In this document: piece by piece, positions 1 to 10,900 of the stretch
Layout of the letters: each line of letters starts with the position of its first letter
How positions within the stretch are numbered: the stretch's first letter is position 1
Origin: Liolophura sinensis
Taxonomy: Eukaryota > Mollusca > Polyplacophora > Chitonida > Chitonidae
DNA: 64,000 nt
Assembly: GCF_032854445.1 (NCBI RefSeq)
Contig: NC_088306.1
Coordinates: 13,015,386 to 13,079,385, forward strand
Reading direction: 5' to 3'
Made by a program: the position numbers and the translations under genes
The notes under the pieces: generated by a model
Told to the model about the DNA's origin: nothing
What the model saw: only the letters and a program-made list of their open reading frames with translations
Databases searched by the model: none

Positions 1-1137
1 CCTTTAAAGAAAATCAGTTGAAAATAATTTTGTATGCTGGGTATTTGGGACCACTTCTTGGAATATATTGTCCTTAAATAGTAATGCTCTTCAGAGGAAG
101 CAGTACGGCCGCCACGGCCATGGCCGCGCTACTTTACAAAAAAAAAATAAAATGAAAGAAATCAAAAGCCAAGAGAAAATCATTCTAATGGCGACCAACA
201 AAATGAAGGCACATGTGTATTGTAGATTGTTAAGTACATAAAACTACAATGGATATATGTGTAGAATAAAAACCCCGCAAAACACTTTCAGGTCACCTCC
301 ACTCGTCTAACATCCCAAACTTCCCGCGGCCTAGGCGGCCCCTGGACCCTCGCTTTTTGTGCTGGGATAATCGACTGATGCCTGTACATCTGTCAAACTA
401 CTTCCAACGCGCCTAGGAAGGCAGGCTACCCACGTTTGGTAGATATAGGCATATTTGTGCTATAACTTCTTTCGGCGAACAATTAAATGTGTTCAATCTG
501 AATTTTAATCAAATTTAATCTTTGAATATATTTATAAATAATATATGCCTGTAAGATTCACGTTAAGCACGTGTTCGAATCTAACAACAAATTCGCATTC
601 CCAGAAATTTTTTACACATGCATCGTAACCTTATTTAGATCAATGTTATGCAAAGATAATGTATACCAAAACATACTTTTGTCCTAACTCCCTGGCCGAG
701 TGTTTAGCTATTCAGACTTTATACTAGCATTAATGCATTTAAGTACGTATAAGATGAATCCAACAAAGCATTTTCTAGAAGAGAGAATCCGCCCAGCTAC
801 GTCATCAAGTGACAAAATGACATGAAAAGGAACTGTTGCCAGAAAAGTGACAACTTGAGTTTTAATGGTATTGTCATTATCGGAGTGTCATGTCCACTTA
901 AATTTTGTTTGTATTCATTTTTTCTTCTGGTTTGTTTTTTAATTTTTCTTTTGTTGTTCTATTTTTCTATTTATGTCATATTATTATTATTTTTTTTTTA
1001 TCTTCTGTTATTTATCTTTCCGCTTTTGTTATTTGCAAAGAAGACATTGACTTAAATGCATACTATCCACTGCCTAGAAAGTGATGTTACAAGATATGAA
1101 ACAGGCTTACCAACCAAGTAGACTGACGGATAGATGG

Positions 1138-1198
1138 ATTTTTGCTTAACGCCATACTCAGAGGTGTTCGCTTATAAGATGGCGGCCAGTTTCAGGAA
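1138..1198 (-). repeat. SINE family A, 3'-end fragment
   Basis: This resembles the 3' domain of the main SINE of the window (AACGCCATACTC, then TTATAAGATGGCGGCCAG). It is diverged and short, and the tRNA head is absent. Confidence 0.45.
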
Positions 1199-1605
1199 TG
1201 ATGTGCCTGGGACAAACAGTCAATCTTTGGCAAGTTACTGACTTAAAAGACATGCACACCATGCGCATCTTCAACAAACGTTTGAATGCCAAAGCCCCAA
1301 AAGCAGTGAGAACAGGAAAATCTGCAGTCCGTGTTCAAGATCAGCTTTAACTCCAAACCTCATCTATCCAGGCAACTGAAAGAAAAGCTTCCCTAGCCAC
1401 TAGACCACAGCCCAAGCAACTAACAGGAAACGACACTACATATCAGTACATGTATTTGCGAGGCATATATTTTGTCATAGAAAACTTGATGCTTGCCTCT
1501 TGTCACTGGTCTATGGCAATACCTGTGTATTGTCATGTTCTACCTCAGAAACAAAACCCAAAGTAAACGTCCAGGTTTCTTTATTAGGATAAATTCAAAG
1601 CCATT

Positions 1606-1770
1606 GACAGATAATAACATCCTTGGCCTGACAATGACACATGTCCTGTAATAAACCAAACAAGATAATAACATCCTTGGCCTGACAATGACACATGCAA
1701 TGTAACAAACCAAACAAGATAATAACATCCTTGGCCTGACAATGACACATGCAATGTAATAAAGCAAACA
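1606..1770. repeat. minisatellite, 54-bp unit, 3 copies
   Basis: Three head-to-tail copies of a 54-bp unit containing ATCCTTGGCCTGACAATGAC are visible at about 1619, 1673 and 1727. Open frames on the minus strand here only read through the repeat and are not genes. Confidence 0.85.
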
Positions 1771-2337
1771 AAACCATTTAGCTATTTCTCCATGTTCTGT
1801 AGATAGATAAGGTTTAGATTCCCCTTCGTCTGCATGTCGTGGTGCCAATTTTCAGGAGCATATGCCTGTTACATTGCATGAATTGCACTGTCAACAGGTG
1901 CTTAGCATTTAAACACACAACCATGACTGTTCTGTACAATATACAAGATAGATGGGTATCTTAATCCCAGCTGTGAGACTTTTTAAAAATATTAATGATG
2001 TCACCAGCATAAACAACACTGAGTTTTTATAGTTCCACACAAAAGTGCTTCTGGGTTTTAACACAAATGTGTATCATGTGGAATATGGTATCACTATAAC
2101 CCCTACAATTGAGTCATCAATCACTCTATCTTCCTGCCCAGGCCTCACTGCAGAGTTTGTAAATGACGGTCAGCTTTCAACGAGAACATGTCTACTCTAA
2201 TACAGGATCTCCTGTTGCAAAACAAGGCTATCAAAACAGAGAACAGATTTGAAATGAATCTAACTTTTTTTCCCCTGAATAAAAGTGATGCAAATGCAAA
2301 CTACTACAACTTCTTCCTTACACAAAAGCTTGTTGAG

Positions 2338-2380
2338 TGATCGGTGGGGTGTTTTGAGGGGAGGGTGGGGGGCAGGGGGT
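2338..2380 (+). other. G-quadruplex-like G-rich run
   Basis: Five runs of three or more G lie close together (about 2345-2379) with loops of one to eight bases, which fits the usual intramolecular quadruplex pattern. It lies downstream of SPRYD7, on the strand opposite to that gene. Confidence 0.5.
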
Positions 2381-4238
2381 AATTCCACATTATTTCACAT
2401 TAGACACCCATAAAATAAAAGTCTCATTACGTCATTATACACATCACATCTACTATGGACATCAGAGAGAATAACATTAGACAAAAGAACACTGTAATTT
2501 GTTTGCTCAAATTTCTGATCAAAAATCAGCTTCCAAATTAAAATTGTTTCAATCTAATACACATAATTGCATCTGAATGTCATTCTATCATACATGTAGC
2601 AAAAAGGTAAAAAAAAAAAAAAATACCTCTACATCAAGACTAGTACCAGTATATGCCTAACGTCAAATACAGTTAATGGTATACAACATATACAAATGGA
2701 AATAAGTTAAAAATGTGAAGGGTCATGCAAAAGATATTCGACATGGACATACAGTTTGGGTAATTCAGCTCCCAATTTGTAGCTCTGGCACCACTATAAC
2801 TGCTTGTTCATTATATATAGGGCCCATGTACTGACCCTGAGTAAAGTATTCATGAAAGAGGTCTATCAGAGCATATTGAAAATGCCCTCCTATAAGGCCA
2901 GTGCAGGGTCAAACATTTCACATCTTTGTGTGACAATGTGTTTTTAACAATCTAATTGCCAGCACGAAGGAAATGACTATAAATTATGCTGTACAAGGCG
3001 GTTTTCAAACTTTATTTCAGGTTACACACAATGACCCTAAACAAAAACTTTTGAAAACATCAGACAATATTTAGAGCAGTTATTCAATGGAACTAATCTC
3101 AAATTTAAGAAATGAACATGCACGCAACATTTTATCAAACTGGGTCAGGTGCATGGCTCTGTAGAGTAAGGAAAGCCAGACAATCAGACAGATGAATAGA
3201 TCCAAATTAATATCACTCCTTCCACTTTTGTGAAAATCTTTTATGGAATAATAATCATAATAATTCTGAATAAATAAAGTACAACATCTACTTTATCCTT
3301 TATGAAGAGGAAATAACTGAACACATACGAACATATTAAACATAATTGTATATCGTACAATGGCTATGGAAACATTATACACAGAATTTGATCTATGCAT
3401 AACAAATGTTTATTTCATACATCAAATAGATGCCAAAGATACATGCATTTCTCTGGTAAGGGTTATATGTATTTACTATGCAATGTTGTGTTGTTGCAGA
3501 CATATAGGATTCAAAATTACCTGGGCTGATATTATGTGCTGATTTACCCAAGAAGCTTAGACCACGGAAATATCAGGATTGGCAAATTAGCTCTCCATAC
3601 CTGCTGCAGTATTAATTTCGTCCATGGATAAGATGTACATCTGTCCTGATTCTGTGAGTTATATTGATCTTAGAGAGGAAATCTGAGGTTTGCTTTTAAG
3701 ATTGAAAGATATCCTACTGGATAAATATAAGTTTAAGCACTGACAGTAAAATTTTATTGACATCTATTTTTACTCTACAAATGCAATGTTGTGGACGAAA
3801 GTTTTGAATTCAGGAGAAATACAACATAAAGACTACATGTAAATGATGTAGGTAAAGAGCAACTGAGATAACGCAAAAAGTTAAAAGACTATTGTACATG
3901 TTTGTTGTATGCACAAAAAAGAAATCCAGCTTAAAGCCGGATAAGTATAAATCACACATGTAATATACACTTCATATTTACTTTATACACACATATGTAC
4001 AATGCTTATGCATATATAGCTGATGGCACAAGTATCTTCCTTTAATACACTGAGATTAAGCATTATGTGGAGCGGCCGGCTCGCGGAGTTACTTCCCCTG
4101 TTCCTTTTTTTTTTTCCGCCAGATCTATGGACTTCATGTAAATGTACAAAAGATGCCCGAAATATATCCAGAGAACAGTCCCCAGAGAGAAGTCAGAGAA
4201 CAGTCCCCAGAGAACAGCCAGAGAGCAGTGGCGTCAGG

Positions 4239-4313
4239 CTACAGGATGGCTCGAGACTTCAGAGTGTACTGCAGTCTGTCTGCCTGCTTCATCAGCCAAT
4301 GAGATTCCTTCAC
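4239..4313 (-). other. exon-like open segment downstream of SPRYD7 (possible 3' exon)
   Basis: On the minus strand a TTTGTAG acceptor-like site at about 4314 is followed by two overlapping open frames with gene-like composition. One is VKESHWLMKQ..., ending at a stop at 4239-4241; the other is EGISLADEAG.... Directly after the SPRYD7 stop codon (4888-4890) lies a good donor (G/GTAAGA), so this could be a 3' untranslated exon spliced onto SPRYD7, or the terminal exon of an unrecognised transcript. I recognise neither peptide. Confidence 0.25.
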
Positions 4314-4887
4314 CTACAAAACATACAGAAGTGTGATCATAGGACAAAGCCACATATATCAGACAGTTAAAACTCTCATGTAAGACTGACAGTACGAGAG
4401 TTGATCATTTGTTTATTTCATCCATTACTGCTCATTACAATACACTTCTCAGGAATTTTTGGCTTATTCCATGGTAGTTTTATGGGAGGAGGACTGGAAA
4501 ATGAAGTGCCTGTTGTACATCTAAGACCTTTAGCAAGTTAAAGCCAAACTTTTCCCTCATATGAATACAGATAAGGTTAATGTGAAAACATGAATGGTGT
4601 AGAAGTTTCTAGTTATAAATGGATCAATATAACAGAGTCTTCACTCACAACTTTCTGATTTCCATGGACAAGCAAATAAGCAACTTGAACCTTTCGCTTT
4701 GCTAGTAATTTTCAAATGCCTTTATAATGAGCTTAAAAGAAAACATGTATTAGAGCAAGCATGTAGCAATTTATTATTGATAGGTTTTGCAATTTTTTAT
4801 GTGATGATGTCAGTATATGGTTGCATTGCAGTTGCTGCATGAAGTCAATGGAGTATATTGTCAACAGAAAATGATCCTATTCTTACC

Positions 4888-4985
4888 TCATAAAAGTGAC
4901 TTTTCAATCATGATTTCCTCAAAGCCATCTGGGGGCTGGTGATAGAATTTATTAAACTGAACATCTATCACAGCTCCCTCATCCA
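4888..4985 (-). CDS. SPRYD7: SPRYD7 exon 5 (stop codon)
   Basis: Acceptor GTTTTCCAG at 4986. It encodes VDEGAVIDVQFNKFYHQPPD then GFEEIMIEKSLL and a TGA stop at 4890-4888; human reads VDDSAILDCQFSEFYHTPPP. The phase joins correctly to exon 4 (G/TG gives Val). A donor-like G/GTAAGA directly follows the stop. Confidence 0.93.
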
Positions 4986-7900
4986 CTGGAAAACAAAAAC
5001 AAATACTTCAGCAAACAAAATCCTTACACAACTGTAATACAAAATAAGACCATGCATCACTGACATGATGATGGTTCAACTACAATTTTTAAGGGGAGGT
5101 AAGTCAGGAAGATTATAAATTCTCGTGAACTCTTGGGGTCTCAATCATCCAAGTTGTTACTTTCTTTGCAGACAACATGCTTGTTCAAATACAAATACTG
5201 GAAGTTTTACTGAAGCTTCATATCAGCCAGTTTGATGTCAACTTTTGTGTTTGTCCTGAGGACAAAGCAAAATGTCTGCCACCCAGAAATGAAGCAGATG
5301 GTTATATATACAGGTATTAGGTGAAATTACAACAGTTACCTAACAAATAATAAATCAGATCAAAGAGGGCTCCAAGATTAGCTTTACTTTTACATGTACA
5401 TGTAGATAGCACTTAGGGACTAAAGAATACTTATCACCAGGAAAAAAAAAACAGTGCAAATCGAAATCTGTCACACAAAAAAACTCTCCTGTCCAATTAG
5501 AATCAACAAGATAATATTTGCACCCAAAAATATGACAATATGACATGGTCTTCCCTACAAGGAGTGCAACTGGGGCAACTGACAAACCAACCACCTGTAC
5601 TCGCTTGATTTAAGTACTATTTATTTACATTGATTAGACTTTTACGCCATACTCAAGACTTTCATTCATACTATGACTGCCCACATTATGGTGGGAGGAA
5701 AATGACCATTCACAACGTGCATATGTGTTGAAAAACACTGAACAAAAATTGGACGACATCAAGCATGTTAACGCTTCTTTCAATTCTACCCCTTAGATCA
5801 GTGTATATACCAGCTGCCAGCTGGGGACTCGGAGGTTTCAATCCTGCTCTGTCCAAAAAAAAACTATTGGTTTACAACACAAATAACAAGCATTCCTTAC
5901 AATGTCCTTAGCAGCTTAAAATTCAATTCATCAGACCTACCCAGGCCTAAACGTGCATTAAAGAAACCACAGCCTTTTATACACAAGTATTTGGGAAGTG
6001 TGGATAAACCAAATGGCACTGTCCATGGGATACCAGGAATAACTTTAAGGAGAAGGTACACGTAACTTCATTCAAATCTATTTGTTTGATTCATGTTTCT
6101 TGTTGGGACTTCATTTAAATCCCATTAATTCACACACATACAGATGGGGTATACTACCCTTTTTGGAATTGTGTGAAAATTTATACCTATTCTAGTCTAG
6201 TTTAGGTCATGCAGATAAGAACAGATTACGGAAAAATGTGTGTTTTTCATTTAAGTGTGTGCTTTCATAAGCCTCTTTGTCATTTAAAAGAACTACATGA
6301 AGTTATGAGTATAACATCAAGAAAGACCATTTTTCATCAAGACTTTAAGCTGAATTAAAGGTTGAAATTCTATAAGATCCTTTTCAAGCCCAGTACACAG
6401 TGTCAACAAAGGTTTTAAAACCTTTCTGCACAAATATGCATGTAGTTATTAGCCATTGAGAAATGTGCACTTCAATAATACTGTTTATCCCACCCTCTAT
6501 CAGTGGGACATAAGCAGCTGATGAGTATCCCAAAACAGCACATGCTGTCAGCCATCATGATCACATCATGAGCCATCATGATTACTGTTTTTAAAAGTTC
6601 ATGCAGTTTTGGGGAAGAAATTAAGCCTTCAAAAGACTTGACTTTACAGCAATTGTTTGATTCATCTGTCAGTTCTATATAGCCCTCACAACAACTATAT
6701 GTACAATGACTACTGAAATATCAGGCCTTTGGCTGCACTACATGTCCTTGGCGAAACCTCAAACTCTGTCATGTTGAAATCCACACCAACATGAAATGCT
6801 GGTTCTGCTTATCATACACGTGCAAATGTTACTACTGCTGTTTACTGCAAACCTTCAACCTTTTCGACCTCTAAAGCACTCATTTTCAGTGGAATTTGTG
6901 CATCCAATTATTGTGAAAATGATACCAAGTACTGTGTGTGTGTCACTAAAGGTGCAAGCTTCATAAAACTGCAAATTATTTTTCTACACCCTATAGTTCT
7001 CTCAGAATGTTTGAAAATACTGGTCGCAGAGGTGGTTGAAAAGGTTGAAGAATTAGGGTACTGACAGAAATGTTACTACTCCTGTGTACTGACAGAAATG
7101 TTACCAATCCTGTGTACTGATAGAAATGTAACTAATCCTGTATGCTGATAGAAATGTTACCAATCCTGTGTACTGATAGAAATGTAACTAATCCTGTGTA
7201 CTGATAGAAATGTAACTAATACTGTGTACTGATAGAAATGTTACTAATCCTGTGTACTGATAGAAATGTTACTAATCCTGTGCACTCATAGAAATGTTAT
7301 GGTGTTAGGTGATTTGCTAATGTTTAAGCATTTACATGAACAGTTAGAATAAAACCCTAACTGAGGTAATTTAACAAGTGGCCGTGCTACGTGTGACCAT
7401 TTGCCAGCTATTTCACTGTTGTCGCTGCTCTGGTTAATTATGCTAATATGGTGTACTAATGTAGACCTAGCCTAGTACTCACCGTACACCACAGCAAAGA
7501 TGGTACCCCAGATTCCTATATACACATTACTAATATGGTGCACTAATGTAGGCCTAGCCTAGTACTCACCGTACACCACAGAAAAGATGATACCCCAGAT
7601 TCCTATATACACAAAACCAATATGGTACACTAATGTAGGCCTTAGCCTAGTACTCACCGTACACCACAGCAAAGATGGTACCCCAGATTCCTATGTACAC
7701 ATTACTAATATGGTGTACTAATGTAGGCCTAGCGTAGTACTCACCGTACACCACAGCAAAGATGGTACCCCAGATTCCTATATACACATTACTAATATGG
7801 TATACTAATGTAGGCCCTGGCCTAGTACTCACCGTACACCACAGCAAAGATGGTACCCCAGATTCCTATATACACATTACTAATATGGTGTACTAATGTA

Positions 7901-10900
7901 GGCCCTGGCCTAGTACTCACCGCACACCACAGCAAAGATGGTATCCCAGATTCCTATATACACATTACTAATATGGTATACTAATGTAGGCCCTGGCCTA
8001 GTACTCACCGTACACCACAGCAAAGATGGTACCCCAGATTCCTATATACACATTATTAATATGGTGTACTAATGTAGGCCCTGGCCTAGTACTCACCGTA
8101 CACCACAGCAAAGATGGTACCCCAGATTCCTATATACACATTACTAATATGGTATACTAATGTAGGCCCTGGCCTAGTACTCACTGTACACCACAGCAAA
8201 GATGGTACCCCAGATTCCTATATACACATTACTAATATGGTGTACTAATGTAGGCCCTGGCCTAGTACTCACCGTACACCACAGCAAAGATGGTACCCCA
8301 GATTCCTATATACACATTACTAATATGGTATACTAATGTAGGCCCTGGCCTAGTACTCACCGTACACCACAGCAAAGATGGTACCCCAGATTCCTATATA
8401 CACATTACTAATATGGTATACTAATGTAGGCCCTGGCCTAGTACTCACCGTACACCACAGCAAAGACAGTACCCCAGATTCCTATATACACATTACTAAT
8501 ATGGTATACTAATGTAGGCCCTGGCCTAGTACTCACCGTACACCACAGCAAAGATGGTACCCCAGATTCCTATATACACATTACTAATATGGTATACTAA
8601 TGTAGGCCCTGGCCTAGTACTCACCGTACACCACAGCAAAGATGGTACCCCAGATTCCTATGTACACATTACTAATATGGTGTACTAATGTAGGCCTAGC
8701 GTAGTACTCACCGTACACCACAGCAAAGATGGTACCCCAGATTCCTATATACACATTACTAATATGGTATACTAATGTAGGCCCTGGCCTAGTACTCACT
8801 GTACACCACAGCAAAGATGGTACCCCAGATTCCTATATACACATTACTAATATGGTATACTAATGTAAGCCCTGGCCTAGTACTCACCATACACCACAGC
8901 AAAGATGGTACCCCAGATTCCTATATACACATTACTAATATGGTGTACTAATGTAGGCCCTGGCCTAGTACTCACCGTACACCACAGCAAAGATGGTACC
9001 CCAGATTCCTATATACACATTACTAATATGGTATACTAATGTAGGCCCTGGCCTAGTACTCACCGTACACCACAGCAAAGATGGTACCCCAGATTCCTAT
9101 ATACACATTACTAATATGGTATACTAATGTAGGCCCTGGCCTAGTACTCACCGTACACCACAGCAAAGACGGTACCCCAGATTCCTATATACACATTACT
9201 AATATGGTATACTAATGTAGGCCCTGGCCTAGTACTCACCGTACACCACAGCAAAGATGGTACCCCAGATTCCTATATACACATTACTAATATGGTGTAC
9301 TAATGTAGGCCCTGGCTTAATTAACTCACCGTACATCACAGGGTAGATGGTACCACGGATTCCTTTGAATGTGGCTTCAGTGACCTTCCCATTGAGATAT
9401 ATGGTCAGTTCTATATGATCATATGTCATACCCTGAAAAAAAAATCATAAGTTTATCAAATTTAATGTACAAATTAACAATGTCATGTTGTAAATGCTTA
9501 AAATTAACGACTTGTCCAAAGTTTAGGATAAACACTAACAATGATCTTTTCCCAACATTTATTATCAATAAATCCATATGAAGTTGGTCTGATACAATCC
9601 CGTCAGTGAAATTCACTCATACAATGCCATCCAGCAGTATGGTGTGAAAAAAAAGCAGCAAAGCCTAGGGAAAACCCCCCACCATGTGCAGGTTGCTGGC
9701 AGATTTTCTGGCGTACAAGCAAAGTGGAAGCCTGCATGAGACCACATTAATGAAACAGAGCGGCTCCTGAGTCACTGTGCTGTGCTAGCACACTAAAACT
9801 ACTTGCCCTTTGGAGACTGCTTAAGAACAGGAATCGTAAGTTGATCTTCAGCTGGTTGATCTATAAATCAGTTATCTGATTGTTCCAGCCCTGGTTTAAA
9901 TCACAAGTAATAGCATGAAGCAGTAATTCTGTTACCACTCCAAAGCATGGGTTACTTCAAAATGTTATCAAATGTTTTCTATTTTCTCTCCACTTCCACT
10001 TTACGGGCAGAATTTAATGAGGGCTTAGGGTCAGTGCATTGATGAGTCAAACACACCATGGCAAGTTGCAAATTTTATGCCTTATGCCTTTGAACACTTA
10101 CAATTATGTCCCCTTCTTGCAGATCTTCTGTGAGTTTACCGATCACTTCATCATTATGGTATAACTTGCCATCTTGTCTCAGCACCCAGGATTCTGTTGT
10201 GTTTCCTAAGGAACAGAGTTTAAATCGCACTTCCTTGTTGCCACACCCACTCCCCATGTGCCTAAAAGTAATCAAAACCATATCTATTCAGGAATATTCT
10301 TTCATACATGAATACACATTGGAATCACCTAAATTGCTCAATCTTTTCAGATGTGATATGGCAAACATTTTCATCAATAAAATCCAGATAAGCATAACTA
10401 TTTCACCATGAGGTATACATTTATTTTCTATCTCCCATGTTCCCTCTGTAATGTCTCTGGTCAAATAAGTTTCAACGCTGCTCCAAACACAATATATAAA
10501 TATATATATTAGCTTGAGGCCAACACTCAAGTTATTCTGACAGAATGTTATTCAAATTTCACACATGTGGCTCTGTAAGGTGAACGAACGAATCAGAATC
10601 AGGCAAAATGTGTGATTTGAAATACACTACACTTTAGGTGAAATACAATAGTTTAGGCATAAAGAGCATTCAATACGGATAATAAATATACAACTGTAAC
10701 TATTATCTATTGCTTTTTACCATGTCCAGTACAGGTGACCAGGGCAAAATGAGTCGGGCACATGTCAGGTGTAAACTGCAAGAGTAACAATATTTCTGCC
10801 ACCATGGAGTGAGTGAGTGCTTGGGTTTAACGCAGTACTTAACAATTTTTCAGTCATATGACGACGGAGGAATTCTTACAGTGCATGTAATATGCCTCCT

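Larger units (their letters stand above)
1..4238. other. gene-free 3' flank of SPRYD7
   Basis: No protein-coding exon is recognisable here. The stretch is AT-rich and holds a SINE fragment, a 54-bp tandem repeat and a G-rich quadruplex-like run, listed separately. Around 322 there is a short GGCCTAGGCGGC motif that recurs near 49257 and 49803 and resembles a tRNA A-box head of a degraded SINE. Part of the stretch could be SPRYD7 3' untranslated sequence, but I cannot place a polyadenylation site. Confidence 0.5.

Noticed and set aside
1540-1848. 102-residue minus-strand open frame with repeated CHCQAKDV
   Set aside because: It is wholly explained by the 54-bp tandem repeat, whose length is a multiple of three.
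7057-7300. Regular 28-bp repeats resembling a CRISPR array in unit size
   Set aside because: The repeats are directly adjacent with no unique spacers, lie in an intron of an animal gene and have no cas genes nearby. This is a minisatellite.
7441-9329. 66-residue open frames at 7647-7847, 8614-8814 and 9229-9429 as separate small genes
   Set aside because: They are readings through the 88-bp array; the last contains the real SPRYD7 exon 4. Intron-derived sequence makes up most of them.
10206-10207. Alternative splice acceptor TTCCTTAG inside SPRYD7 exon 3, which would avoid a frameshift
   Set aside because: The sequence upstream of it encodes GTWGVGVATRKCDLNSVP, clearly homologous to SPRYD7, with its own acceptor at 10262. 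Skipping it would delete conserved SPRY residues.
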